Source: Tribonema minus
Lineage: Eukaryota; Sar; Xanthophyceae; Tribonematales; Tribonemataceae
Direction of reading: 5' to 3'
Assembly: GCA_017506865.1 (NCBI GenBank)
Contig: JAFCMP010000526.1
Location: forward strand, 248,001-312,000
Length of the DNA: 64,000 nucleotides
Shown here: piece by piece, positions 1 through 11,700 of the stretch
Layout: each line of letters opens with the position of its first letter
How positions within the stretch are numbered: position 1 is the first letter of the stretch
The notes under the pieces: generated by a model
What the model was told of the DNA's origin: nothing
The model's database searches: none
The model's input: the letters and a program-made list of their open reading frames with translations, nothing else
Made by a program: the position numbers and the translations under genes

Positions 1-48
1 TGACTCATTCCCAATCACCGCTGCCGCTGTCCCGGCTCCCTTTTGCAG

Positions 49-3000
49 ATCAACCCTCACACGGCGGAGTACATCCTGCGTCTGAAGGACGAGAGTGCCA
101 TCGTTCAGCTTGCGGGCGCCATTCAGGGCTACTACGTGCGCGCCGGCGACTTTGACCGCGCCGCCACCGTGGCACTGCTCCAGGTAATGTAATGCATTGT
201 TTATCGATGACAACGTTTTGTTGCTGTTGTGCATCGCAATTCGTGGCACTCCTCCAGGCAATGCATACATCAATGACAGCATTCGTTGCTGTTGTGATAT
301 CAATTGTGACTTTGACCGCGCCGCCACCGTGGCACTGCTTCAAGTAATGCATGCATCAGTCGTCACCATTTTGCCGTTATTGTGCATTGCAGTTGCAATG
401 CATGCGTGCGACATCCAGAGAACATGAACACCTCCCACACACACATACACAAACACACACACACACACACACATGAATTTCACCCCCTCCCCCCCCCTCC
501 CCCTTCCCCCTGCGCCCCCCCCCAGGTGGAGCACTTGTACTACAAGCACGACTCCATCGCACTCGCCGTCCACCGCAGTCAGGCCTTCACAGCCGTCTAT
601 GGCTCGCCCGCGATGCTGCACCCCGCGTGCCTCGGCACCGGGCCCGCCGCCACATCAGCAGACTACGCGGTCGTGCACCCCGCAGCAGCGCTCGGCGCGC
701 CGACAGTTGAAGTCGTGCCGATGGACTACGCGGCGCTGATGAGGGACTTATGTGTGTTTTTGTACAAGCACGGCGGCGATCGGGCCAAGACGCGCGCGAT
801 GCTGTGCCACATCACGCACCACGCGCTGCACGGGCGCTTCCACGCGGCGCGCGACCTCCTGCTCATGTCGCACCTCCAGGACAACATCTCCATGGTCGAC
901 GTCGACACGCAGATCCTGTACAACCGCATGATGGTGACGCTGGGGCTGTGCGCGTTCCGCCTCGGCCTCATCGCGGACGCGCACGACTGCCTGCGCGACG
1001 TGTGCTCGAGCCGCGTGAAGGAGCTGCTCGCGCAGGGCATCCAGCAGAACCGCTTCCAGGTGCGTGTGCGCAGCAGTTAGGTAGGGGTTGAAGTTGAGTC
1101 GGGTGAGGTGAGAGTTACAGTTGACTTGCCTGCGCGACGTGTGCTCGTGCCGAGTCAAGGAGCTGCTCGCGCAGGGCATACAGCAGAACCGATTCCAGGT
1201 ACGCAAGACCTGTCTTGGCTATGGTTAGGATGGGTTGGAAGCAGAGTTGAAGTTAAAAGTTGAAGTGCCTGCGCAACGTGTGCTCAAGCCGCGTGAAGGA
1301 GCTGCTCGCGCAGGGCATACAGCAGAACCGCTTCCAGGTACGCAATCATTCATGTTTCTTGGTTAGAATTGGGATGACTGTTGAGCTTATGACATTTTGC
1401 AGCAAAGTTGAGGTTATAAGTCAAAGTTGAAGTGCCTGCGCGACGTGTGCTCGAGCTGCAAGTATGCCAGCGCTGTCAATGACTTGTCGTTGTGTATGTC
1501 CTGCAGGCACGGGGCGTGGCTTCCTCCACACGGGCAGTGAAGTTGAGGTTGAAGGCCGAAGTACCACAGTCCGCTGCCACTCTCGACCCTAATGCGCTGC
1601 GCGCCTCCGGGCCCCACAATGGTCCTCTTTGAAGAATCACAGTCTTCTTGAAGTATAGTCTTTTTTTAGTCTTCTTGAAGTATCAATTGCACTCGAAGTA
1701 TAGTCTTCTTGAAGTATCACATCAATTGCACTCGCTGACCCCCCCCCCTTCCCCTCCTTAATTGTTCTTCAACCCCCCAGGAGAAGAACCCCGAGCAGGA
1801 GAAGGCGGAGCGGCGGCGGCAGATGCCGTACCACATGCACATCAACCTGGACCTGCTGGAGTGCTGCCACCTCACCGCAGCGATGCTCCGCGAGGTGCCC
1901 ACCATGGCGCGCGAGCGCGGCGAGATCCGCCGCCGCCACATCAGCAAGCTGTTCCGCCGCCACATGGACAACTTTGACCACCAGGTACGATTTGTACACT
2001 TCACCTTTGAAGTCCAACTGATGTGGTTCTGGGGGTACCTCAAGTTGAAATTACTACCATGGTGGTGTCACGGAGACATGTGAAGCAGTGGCCCCGACGC
2101 ATGTGTGCATGGCACATCCGGGTGCTGAAAGCGAAGGTGTGATGTGTGAACTTCAACTCTGCAGTTCAACTGACGTGGTTCTGGGGTACCCCTAGTTCTG
2201 GGGTACGCCAGATGAGATGATTACCACGATGGTGTCATGGAGACATACGAATTGGTGGCCTTTTGCATGGCGGCACATATGTCAGCAGGCTGACGCTTGA
2301 AAGGCGTAACTGCGTTTCAGAGGAAGCGGCCGACCTACTGCACAAGGAGTCATTCGGTTGCAACTTATCTGGCGAAAGCATATGACTGTACGTCGGCACG
2401 ATCACATCGGTGGCGGATTTCAAAACGGTGTGGTAAAGGGAGACCGGTGGTTGATATCAGTCGACGTGGTAACAGCATATGACTGTGGCGTCAGCATGTG
2501 GTGATGGAGAAACATTACATCAGCGGCCTGTGCTGTTCTCATGTTGACAATTTTGATCACCACTGATGTTCGCATTGGGGGCACGATTTCTGCATCTGCC
2601 TTTTTTTCTCAACACTGGCAGCACATCACAACTCCGCCGGCCAACTTAGGTTGAAAACGTAGTCACTCAGTTACTCACTCACTCACTCACTCACTCACTC
2701 AACTTTGCCTGCAGGTGTTCACCGGCTCGCCTGACAACAGCCACGACCTCTTCATCATCGACGCCCCACTCCATTCCTCATTCATTCACTCGCTCACTCA
2801 TTTACTCGCTTACTCCAGGTGTTCACCGGCCCACCCGAGAACTCCGCGATCACGTCACTCACTCATCACTCACTCACTCATTTGCTCACTTTTTCCAGGT
2901 GTTCACTGCCCACCCGAGAACATCCGCGATCACGTCACTCACTCACGCACTCACTCATTTACTCACTTACTCCACGATCATGTCACTCACCCATCGCTCA

Positions 3001-6000
3001 CTCACTCTTTTACTCACTCACTCCAGGTGTTCACCGGCCCGCCCGAGAACATCCGCGATCACGTCATTGCTGGCGCCAAGAGCCTGATGCAGGGTGACTG
3101 GCGCAAGTGTGCGGATATGATTCTGGGACTTGATGTGTGGAATCTTATCCCAGGGGAGGGTCAGGGGGAGAAGGTCAAGGTCATGCTGAGGGAGAAGATA
3201 CAGGTACGCAGATACTTGACACGCATGCATTCATACCTCTGAGGTTCTTGTATATACATTTCAGGGTTGCAGAACGGCTACAGAAGGTCAAGGGCATCTG
3301 TAGGGAGCGGATACAAGTGCGAAACAAGTAGAGTTGCGCAACTATTGCAATAGTTAGTTATTCGTTATGCCTGCTGGACCATTCGTTAGTTAATCGTTAG
3401 TTATTCGTTATTATATTTATATTCGTTATTTCATCGTTATTGATTGATATTGATGGTTTCACTAGCAAATTTTACTTACCGCCACCCTACCAAGGGGTCA
3501 AGTGTGATAGAGCTCTGCTTTCTGTCGGACTTCCATGTATTGTGGCTGCACTTATCTTGTCTTCAGCAGTTATATAGCCTGTGAACTCATAGCATGGCTC
3601 TCACACCTTTCCCCCAACCCCTACTTGAGGTCTCACAACTGTTGAAGTTCTCATGTTTGATGTGCGCTGAAAGCAAAGCTGCAAAGCCGGTGGTCAGAAG
3701 TCTCAAGATCAACGCCATGAAGGCTTGGGCGTGTGTTGCTGCCAACCAGCATGAAGCAAGCACTCGGCGAGTGCTTCATGCGCGGCTATCTGCAGTGCGT
3801 GCTTTTTGGCGAGACTGGCAAACACAAACCCGGGTTTGGTGATGGAGATGTGCTGCTGTGCTGGTGCTGCTTGTGCTGGCACGTCAGCGCAACATCATGC
3901 GTGCAGCCTTTGCTGTTTACACCGCGTAACAAGCTCGATAACGAGCTGCAGGGGGGCATTTCTCAAAAATGCGGAAACAACGAATTGCTTTCAGAGGCGT
4001 CGTTAGTTATTCGATGTATAACGAATACCGAATAACTAACGAAGCAATGCGTTGTTTTTTGATTCGTTATGTAACTCTAGAAACAAGGTCTTGGAAGTGG
4101 GTAAAGGATTGTGAGCACAGTCAAAGAAGGGGGGGCGGTCTTCGAGGCGTCTACCTAAAGTCTGCGCAGGCTAGACTAACGCCACGCTGAGAGGGTGCAC
4201 ACAAGGTTGAGTTTGCCGCAGCTTCACCCCTATTTCCGCCACAACCTTGATTGTTTACGAAGCTGCGCATGTAACAGGTGATAGTCAGCCTGTTGCTGCC
4301 TCCGGCAATGTTGTTTGCATGAGGCACCGATGACACCACACACATCGCTGACGACCCCCCATCGACTTTGACTCTGATCGCTGACGACCCCCCATCAACT
4401 CTGACTCTGATCCCGACTTGCAGCTGGAGGCCCTCCGGACGTACCTCTTCACCTACTCGCCCTGCTACGAGTCACTCAGCCTGCCGCAGCTGTGCGAGAT
4501 GTTTGACCTGGAGCCGCGCAAGGCGCACTCCATCATCTCGAAGATGCTTATTAACCAGGAGCTCTGCGGCGCGTGGGACCAGCCCACCAACACCATCGTG
4601 TTGCAGCGGGTGGAGCCGTCGCGGCTGCAGCTGCTCGCGCTGCAGTTTGCCGAGAAGGTGAAGTTGGAAGTTTGAACTGTGACGCTGCACTGCGTGACTT
4701 GACGTACTTGTAGTTTGCGGAGAAGGTGCAGTTCGAGGTTGGGGTATGATGGAGCCAGTACTCCTGCTCTTGATGCACTGCGTTACTTGATGCAGTTTGT
4801 AGTTTGAAGAGAAGGTGAGGTTTGAGGTTGGGGTGTGATGGAACCAGTACTCCTGCTCTGTGCATGAAAGCCTGACATGTTGGTGCAGAGGTCCGAGATA
4901 TCGGTTTGTGCGTTGGACGACTCATGTGCCAGTTGCATGGACGTTTTTTGTACATGAACAACTCTTGGAGTGCATGTCACTGTACTTGCATGCTGTGTAT
5001 AGCAGACATTTCTCAAGGAGCAAGCAACAGCAAGTGCTGATACCAGAACTAAGCATTTTATGCTTCGTCACGAGGGTATTTGATGGGTGGCAGCGGCGCA
5101 GTGATGGCACACTAAATCTGATATAATGAGCCTGAACACACTGTGTTGACAACTCCTAGTGCTGAGCGCTGCTGTCACCCCCTCTCCCCCCGCTTTCATG
5201 GGGCACTTGTTGTATGCAGTTTGAGGAATGCGATTCAATCACAGCATGTCGAATGAGGGCGGATAGCAACCTGTAATTGCTGATGTAGATACATCCAATA
5301 AACTTGAAGTATGTATGTATGCAGTTGCTGCTCTGCTAGCATACATGCAGCACGATAGAGGTTGTCTTGTGAGCACAGGCGTCATCATGGGTGCATGTGC
5401 CCTGCACTCGCTCCATGTCAAGGCAAATCAGCCCTCTCACTCATGCATGTCCTAGACATGCAGTCAGCTGTCATGGTCCATACTTCACTTGGAGGGACCA
5501 GGAGTGCATCTCCATTTCTTCACATGTGACGTGCCTATGCACCACCGGAGCTTTTTTCAAGCTACTGTATCGGTCAAGAACTACTGGATCTGTAGAGATG
5601 TTTGTGGGTTTCACACGTCTGTTGTTCCACCAAATACGTACTATGAAGTAAATGTATTTTTAGTTTACAACATATGCTCACTGCTCCTACATCCCACCGC
5701 TGTGCCCGCAGGCGTCATCGCTGGTTGAGTCAAACGAGCGCCTCCTCGACGCACGCACCGGCAACTACGGCTACCGGGAAGACAAGTGGGGCGGCGGCCG
5801 CGGCGATGGCGGCGGCCGTGGCGGCTACGGTGGCCGGGGCGATGGTGCGTGCCTCGCACTTTGTTCGTGCACAGTGTGGCGGTGGCCGCGGCAGCTATGG
5901 CAGTCGGGGGGGGGCCTGGCACACACCGCCTGCTTAATCTGCAGTTTTGTTTTTGTCTAGCTACTGAGGCCGTTGTTGGTTGCATCGATGTCTTCACACT

Positions 6001-6468
6001 CACAGAGCTTGCGCTGCAATGACGGAGAGCACATGCCACCAAATGTCTGGCGCCGCAGCAGAGTTGTTGTGCAAGTAGTGGTCAGGACGATGATCCCTCT
6101 ACCCCTCATTCATAACCTTAATCCGCCAATACTGTGACTGGCTGTCACACTGTCACTCAGCACGCATAGAACGTAGAACCCACCGAGTGCGCGCAGCTCA
6201 GCTGGACCCCATCTACCCCAGAGTCCTCAAGCCTCACTCACATTCTCACCCCTTACCCCCCCCCACCACCACCACGCATGCACAGGCGGTCGCGGCGGCG
6301 GCGGCTACCGCGGCGGCGGCGGCCGCGGCGACGACGGCGGCGCCGGCCGCGGCGGCTTCAAGAGCGACCGCTGGGGCGGCGGCGGCGCTGGCGGCGGCAG
6401 GGGCGGCGGCGGCGGCGGCGGCGCGCCTGGCGGGTTCCGCGGCGGCGGCGGCGGCGGCGGCGGGCGCA

Positions 6469-6502
<34 letters not shown>

Positions 6503-6602
6503 CTGGACGGACAGCGGCCGGGGGCGCGGCCGCGGCAACATGATTCAGTCGACGCGGACGCAAGGGGGGTACCGGAGGGAGGGGGGCGTGTCTAGGTTCT
6601 AG
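49..6602 (+). CDS. EIF3C: Eukaryotic translation initiation factor 3 subunit c, 3' part (7 exons, 5'-partial)
   Basis: eIF3c is a core scaffold subunit of eIF3, which binds the 40S ribosome in the cytosol and links it to eIF1/eIF5 during initiation. Exons seen: 49-183, 526-1059, 1781-1984, 3027-3203, 4424-4657, 5712-5844, 6286-6602. All join in phase (the last junction is phase 1) and give 577 codons plus TAG. Family landmarks run in order: [15 protein letters not shown], then the helical [19 protein letters not shown] stretch, [20 protein letters not shown], and a PCI/winged-helix part with [16 protein letters not shown] and [14 protein letters not shown] (about residues 290-428). The tail (about 430-577) is very rich in RGG/GGR with a few aromatic residues; plant eIF3c also has a Gly-rich tail but this one is long. 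The N-terminal half lies upstream of the window. Intron lengths are 342, 721, 1042, 1220, 1054 and 441 bp. Identity is very secure; exon edges are secure because adjoining parts match the known order of the family. Confidence 0.93.
184..525 (+). repeat. eIF3c intron with tandem copies of the upstream exon end, plus a CA microsatellite
   Basis: The last bases of the upstream exon plus donor (about 150-190) recur at about 236-262 (weak) and 303-345 (strong, GACTTTGACCGCGCCGCC then GTGGCACTGCTTCAAG followed by TAATGC). The copied donor is mutated (CAAG/TAATGC instead of CAG/GTAATG), so the true donor remains at 184. A (CA)n tract lies at about 436-473 and a long C/T-rich acceptor tract at 481-525. 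Confidence 0.8.
1060..1780 (+). repeat. eIF3c intron with three copies of the preceding exon's end
   Basis: The last 70 or so bases of the exon ending at 1059 recur at 1127-1198 and 1266-1337, each followed by an intact-looking donor (GTACGC), and partially at 1433-1457. Copies differ by a few substitutions, so they are old or diverging. Between them lie TTGAAGTT-like short repeats. Donors at 1199 and 1338 could compete with the one at 1060. Confidence 0.85.
2671..3026 (+). repeat. Tandem copies of an exon start upstream of the real acceptor, with (ACTC)n
   Basis: The start of the exon at 3027 (CAG then GTGTTCACCGGCCC) is preceded by three degenerate copies at 2715, 2819 and 2899, each after its own CAG acceptor and separated by (ACTC)n/(CACT)n simple repeat. 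The downstream copies keep the GAGAAC..CCGCGATCACGTCA part of the exon. Only the copy at 3027 continues into GCTGGCGCCAAGAGCCTG, which the family requires. Confidence 0.85.
3331..4077. mobile_element. MITE-like non-autonomous DNA element in an eIF3c intron
   Basis: A segment of 747 bp has inverted ends: left GAGTTGCGCAAC..., right the reverse complement GAGTTACATAAC.... Both are flanked by TA (3329-3330 and 4078-4079), which fits a TA target-site duplication. Sub-terminal repeats of GTTAGTTATTCG appear near both ends in opposite orientation (about 3351-3430 and 4004-4055). An internal hairpin lies at about 3750-3785 (CATGAAGC... / ...GCTTCATG). I see no transposase. The TA flank and short inverted ends resemble Tc1/mariner-type derivatives, but the family is not decided. 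Confidence 0.6.
4658..5711 (+). other. eIF3c intron, with two copies of the preceding exon's end
   Basis: The exon end TTTGCCGAGAAG/GTGAAGTT is echoed at 4713-4727 (TTTGCGGAGAAGGTG) and 4803-4817 (TTTGAAGAGAAGGTG), each followed by related TT(C/T)GAGGTTGGGG sequence. The rest of the intron (about 4860-5700) shows nothing I recognise. Just upstream of the exon at 4424, CTGACGACCCCCCATC is duplicated (about 4349 and 4380). Confidence 0.7.
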
Positions 6603-7472
6603 GCGGCTTTGTTGCTAGGGGGTGTTTAGGGCCGCGGTGAGGGACAGAATGTGCGGCGGCGGCAGTAGTGGTGGCTGCAGCGTTGCGACTGGGCTGCTGT
6701 GGCCCGTGTGCTGGCGGTAGTTGCGCCGGGGCGGCGTGTATGCGCAATCCCACGTCCGGAAAGCTGGTGCCCTGTATTGTTTGCGCGTGCGTGTGCGCGC
6801 TACCTGTGCGCTGCCGGCTAAAAGTGCAATATACAGCCATTGAGGATTGTATATCATCGGACCACTCATCTTTTGCTGGCGTTTCCTCTACCTCAACAAG
6901 TATCTCATGCATGTGCATGGGACAAGACGTACATGCAGCTGACCATCTTGTGCTTTCCATGGCGCTGTCTTTGCCTCTGCATGTTTAACGGCCCCAGCTC
7001 GCCTGGTCTCTGCATGCGTGTCAAATCAAGTGCCGCAGATAGTGCAGCTACTGAGCATGCCATGGTGCTGTATTGTTTGTCGAAGCCTTTGAAGCTGTTG
7101 ACTACCGTACTAGGCAAGGTTAGTCAGTTGTCAGCAGGGGTCGTCAATTTGCCAGCAATGCAACAACGCCCACTCTCGCTTGAACGTGTGCCAGATGGTG
7201 GAAGGTTGTCGTCATCAAAAGAAGTCACGACAGTCTTGAGATTGACGGAAATATGCCTGCAGCATGGATCGACGAGTGTCCATCTTCGTTGATGGTAAGC
7301 ATCAACCAGAGATGCACGGCTGGCATTACTTGTGGTCAAGGCGGTAGCCACAGTGCATCGCTTGGGCACTCTGCATAGACCACGCATGTTTTCTGGTCAC
7401 TATGGCCAGAATTGCTACAGTACAAACTTGCCACTTTGGCAATGGGGATCATTTGGCAGCATCGGAGCGCAG

Positions 7473-7622
7473 AGGCGGAACCTGCTGGAGGCTGTCGCCA
7501 CGGAGTATGCGATCACGATGTCGGTGCCTGGAGCAGCCAAGTCACTAGCCCCTAAAGGCATAGCACTGGCGCGCATCGCTCAGCTGTCAGCAGCGCTCCA
7601 CATCTACAAGAATCGTCCAATG
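7473..7622 (+). CDS. Possible isolated exon (50 codons), unknown product
   Basis: A 150-bp open stretch starts after a CAG acceptor (GAGCGCAG) and ends at ATG/GTCAGT, with phase 0 at both sides. It reads RRNLLEAVATEYAITMSVPG and so on, with a composition more protein-like than the surroundings (Leu, Ala, Glu, Ile; GC-rich third positions). I recognise no family and find no partner exons, so this could be chance or a pseudo-exon. Confidence 0.25.
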
Positions 7623-8931
7623 GTCAGTCAGGCGTGCCAGTGCAAGCGTTGCTTCGCTATACGCTGCATAAGCACTTCATAAATGATTGGGGGATCCTCA
7701 TTAAACTTCAAAGTTCCAGTTGCCAAACCGCAACGGAAAACCGTCACCTGTGAGGTGAGGGTCAGCTACCACCCGAGACTGTGTAGACTTAACCTTCATA
7801 GCGACGACGACCCCGCTTTCGCTTACACGGCCTACCTTGTGCAGGCAGCAGTAGCAGTCGTCACTTTGGTCTTCAGTCTCGAGAATCTTCTGCTGCATTC
7901 AAGAGCACGTCTTGGACTGCGAGTGGTTATGCTTTGGGTCCCACCTTGCTTTGCATCGCTCTCCTAGAGATCATACCGGAGGGAGTCTTTGGGCCCTCAT
8001 TGCATGTTGTCATACCGGAGGGAGTTTCTGGGCCCTCGTGCATATGGGACGACGGCGTTGGCGAACAAAATCTCACGTCCTGTGTGCCTTGTTCATGTCC
8101 TTTAGCTCCCCCATCCTGCAGGCGGGGGGGCCGACAGCTTGCCTGCCGGCTCCTCCTCCCCCCCCCCCAACCCCCTCAACCACCCCACCACCCCACCATC
8201 TACGCCTACACGACCGCACACACAGTACACCTACAGGGCCCCCATAAACCGTGTAAACACCCCCACACACGCATCTTAGCCTTGATTACGGGCTGCAGAG
8301 AGTGGTCAGCCACTCATTACAATGCAAAAAGTGTTCGTATGCACATAAGGATTCGTAAAGTACACATATGTTGGCAGCGCTCCACATGGCATACTCTTTG
8401 AGTGTTGTGACGCACACGGCGGAGTGTAAGGGGGGGCAGATGGACGAGGACTCCGGCATTCGAGGGGGGAGGGTGGCCGTATGGCGACGTCGTATGGAAG
8501 TGATCGGCAATGCACATTGAGACACTCGAAAGGTACTCACAAAAGATACATGTAGATTCTGGGTGCAAGTCCATGGCATCCACCAACTTTTTTTTTTTTG
8601 CGCCCGAGCGAGAATTAACAAAAAGTGCTCAAGGTCCGTGGTCTCTGTCCCTTGTCGCTGCTTCTCCTGGAATAGCCATGAGCCATGTTTACTTCAAGAG
8701 CATACGATAAAGGGGGGCAATGTATGTGATGCTGATGTGCATGCATATACATGCATTTGCCCAAAATCAACCGTCAACGTCAACTTTGGATATTCTGGAA
8801 CGCAGACGTTGTCAACCACCATGGGACGGCAACTTGAATGCAATTGCTTGTACGTATGGACTTGTATTTATAAAGGCCCAAGGGAGGCCGGGTTGCCTAT
8901 GCAATCGAAAAGCTTGCGTCAACGCAGCAGC

Positions 8932-9000
8932 CTAGTCTGCGCTGTGCCCTAGGAGCTTGGATACCGGCGCCGCAACACAGCCCAGCATTCGCGCTCCACG
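8932..9000 (-). pseudogene. Fragment of a dispersed coding family (C-terminus)
   Basis: On the minus strand this reads ARMLGCVAAPVSKLLGHSAD then TAG. It matches, in frame and with mostly silent or conservative changes, the C-terminus of the 57745-57927 stretch (ARMLGCLAAPVSKLIGRSAD, TAG). The similarity continues about 85 bp past the stop (down to about 8845) and then ends. It is best read as a 5'-truncated dispersed copy. Confidence 0.5.
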
Positions 9001-10156
9001 TGTACTGCTTTAGGAGTGTTCAGAATCATGGCAGGAAGCAGTTTCAGCTACTGTCGTGTCAGGACAGACTGTGACTATGCGCTTCGAGTTGCCCTGCAAA
9101 TACTTCAAACAGGTTCATGTAACACAGCTTGAATTCTATCTGGGAGCACCAGGGCCTGATTGACGTTGCCTTTACGAGCTGATGTGCATCGCCGCCTCCA
9201 TTGCATATAGATTGGTTGGCAGTCGATTAGAACTGGTGGCGCAAAAAAAACTAACCCTAACATGGCTTTCTTACGTCATAGGGTGACATCTGAGTATGAG
9301 GACAAACCCATTTGCAGTCTTGTCGGTCGCATGACACAACAAAAGTGCACATGGCTGAGCAGTGCAAACGTATCGATGGCGCTGCATCATATATGATATA
9401 CTCCACTACATTGCCGGTGCTGAAGTTGTGACTTTATGTTATAACATATATAAGTTGCTTGTTGAACATGCACCATGAGCTTTGCTTAGCGCATGATGCA
9501 TAAGCAGTTCGGCTCCACGCGCAGCACAGCTGAAGAAGCAGATATACAGGCAGGCTGGCAACCCGTAGACAGGCCCACGAACTCGATAGCATGCGTCTTC
9601 CATACATGAGATCTTCTGGACTGCCAGGCAAGGATTCCACTGAAGCATATGTTTCATTGCGCTCACAAAGCCTAAAGGTGTTTTGCACCTGCTATGTTGG
9701 TATTCTGGCTGAAGGCGTTACTAGTGGCGCCATCGCCTCACAGTAGCGGCACCGCTTAGCATCGCAATGCGCGGTATTGCGGCAGCAAGCACCGCCAGTG
9801 ACAATGCTACAAGCTGACATAGTCACATCATGAGGAGCACGTCGAATTGGTGTGGAGCGTTCCACAAGCTCGCGTGCGGTATCCCATCACGCCCTACGAT
9901 GGGCTTCCGGGCTACTGAGTGTCCGTGCCTTTTCACTGAGTTGCTGCAGCTGCTTACAGCGTTTTCAGTCGAGTCTTGGGTGCAGCTACCCACCTCTTTG
10001 TGCTGGCGCCGCAGTCGTGCCGCCAGCGGCAAGTTGCGCATGGTAGTGATCAGTTCATGCGACTTCGGGCGAATAAACCAACTTCAAGTGCAGCAAAAAA
10101 ATGTACTCTCAAGCCGCCTTCGAAGCCTTCCAAGCCTTATAACCAACGCTCCGACA

Positions 10157-11700
10157 CGACCGATCGCCGTGCGACCTCATCCAGGTAAGTTCCCAAGCTC
10201 GAATTCAATGCACAGCAAGCAAAGCGGGAGAAGTCACTTTATGTGCTGCTAAGTTATTTTGTAATTTTGACCACGCCAACTTGCGCTGCAGCCGCCTGCA
10301 TGTACATACGTCGATCAGCACTAGCAGCAGCCGCTGCACACTTTGCTGTTGAAGAAAGGGAGCGGCTGAAGCAGCAGGTCCTCATCACCACCTCTGACGC
10401 GCCGGCGCACCAGTATGATGGCGTCTTCATGGGCTGTCATCTGGCCCATCCTCATCCACTTGGCAACAGTTTAGGCGACTCTGATCCCACCCATTCCCGC
10501 CCTCCGCTTTGGCTTGCATGTATGCAAGTGTGAAGTCTTCCAGTCATGATCGCCCGGCGTGCGGCGCAGCAGCAGCTGCTGCGACACCTGCAGAGGCGCA
10601 GTGTCGCCACTGCTAATAACCGCCCACCTGAAAGGGACCCCCCTTCCTCCCAGGTCCAAACGGACCTGTCTACATACCTTACGTCAACGAGGCTCAAATT
10701 ACGGGCAGACCAGTTGCAGGGGGATCATCGCCTTCGCCGTGAAATCAAGGCAATGAGGGAGGACATGAAGGAGTTCATGAGGCAGCAGAGAGAGGACATG
10801 AAGAAGTTCATGAGGCAGCAGAGAGAGGACATGAAGAAGTTCATGAAGCAGCAGAGGGAGGAAATGAAGGAGGACATGAAGCAGCAGAGGGAGGAAACGA
10901 AGGAGGACATGAAGCAGCAGCTGAGGCGCATGCCGCTGGAGAACCTGAAAGTGCATGCAATCGCGCTGAGGCTCGTAGTGGGTGTGATTACCCTCTGGAA
11001 TGCCCATGTTGACCACATCAAAGAGAAGTAGGTGCGGGAGGGGCAGGTGCAAGAGCAGTTGCCATGCGCATCTGCTGGGCTCAGGCCTGTCATGTGGTGC
11101 AACCTGCCCGCCTTTCATGTGCGGAGTTGTACCCTCTTCTTGTTTATGCTTGGAAGGCGGGCATGCTGCATGAGAGAAAGAGTAAATACTACTACGAAGT
11201 ACATAGTAGGCGAAGCTACTGCATTGCTCTTCAGCGATGGCAGCGGCCTGCCTTCTGTGAATAGCAACCCATTGGACGCAGTTTGGCTGCCATGGGTGGC
11301 ACCTTTGTGATTGTTCTTGGTGAGCAGCCATTGTTGTGATCACTGCCAGTGTGCCAATGTCCTGCTGGCTGCAGATGTGTACCACATGCGTGGCAAAGTG
11401 CTTGAGTGGTGGGCTGTGCTTGGTGTGGTTGTTATATTATTACAGTGCACAATGGCTGATTTTTTCAAATCTGCTTTCCCAATTCCTGGCAATGCATTGT
11501 TGAGAATTCACTGTCAACACTCTGCTTATTGTCACTTGTGTTGGCAGCCCTGGTGACTAAACAGTTAAGCAAATGCCAACAAATGAAAGTACAGCTACAC
11601 TGCACGAAAAGGGTATACTTCGAAGTACGTATGACCAATATACCTCCTAGTGACTGAGCCCAGTTGCTACATGTGTGAAGGCGGCGCTGCCTGCGCCATC
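10157..11700 (+). repeat. Segmental tandem duplication, copy 1
   Basis: This roughly 1.5-kb block is similar to 12990-14290, about 2.83 kb downstream in the same orientation. Shared landmarks: a CATCCAG/GTAAG donor (10184 and 13020), GCGCTGCAGCCGCCTGCATG, the coiled-coil gene, the region after its stop, and a CTGAGCCCAG...GCTAC block. The conserved donor upstream of the gene suggests a non-coding or short 5' exon. Confidence 0.8.
10546..11031 (+). CDS. Small coiled-coil protein with a C-terminal membrane helix (copy 1)
   Basis: 161 residues. The N-terminus (MIARRAAQQQLLRHLQRRSV) is Arg/Gln/Leu-rich, free of acidic residues and amphipathic, like a mitochondrial targeting sequence. Residues 72-126 are five repeats of 11 residues (type EDMKKFMRQQR), encoded by five 33-bp units at 10759-10923: a hendecad coiled coil. 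Residues about 138-152 (AIALRLVVGVITLW) form one short hydrophobic helix. The architecture resembles mitochondrial inner-membrane coiled-coil proteins, but I do not recognise the family. The paralogue at 13457 shares both ends and has one repeat. TAG replaces the CAC found at the same point in the paralogue, removing its last nine residues. A long opposite-strand frame here is an artefact of the repeat. Confidence 0.6.
   Translation: MIARRAAQQQLLRHLQRRSVATANNRPPERDPPSSQVQTDLSTYLTSTRLKLRADQLQGDHRLRREIKAMREDMKEFMRQQREDMKKFMRQQREDMKKFMKQQREEMKEDMKQQREETKEDMKQQLRRMPLENLKVHAIALRLVVGVITLWNAHVDHIKEK

Larger units (their letters stand above)
6603..10156. other. Gene-poor stretch, no gene recognised
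   Basis: I find no convincing gene here. Contents include a directly repeated CATACCGGAGGGAGT...GGGCCCTC unit of about 45 bp (about 7972-8040), a C-rich stretch (8157-8200), a possible single exon at 7473-7622, and a dispersed coding fragment at 8932-9000. No tRNA or rRNA is visible. The eIF3c 3'UTR and polyadenylation site should lie in the first few hundred bases, but I cannot fix a signal. Confidence 0.5.

Noticed and set aside
6246-6595. Alternative open frames across the eIF3c tail
   Set aside because: GGC repeats keep all frames open; only the frame continuing from the exon at 5712 in phase 1 gives the RGG tail and a natural stop.
10699-11385. Long open frame (228 codons) on the minus strand
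   Set aside because: It runs antisense through the coiled-coil gene and is kept open by the 33-bp repeat; the plus-strand frame is the one conserved between duplicates with a sensible domain layout.
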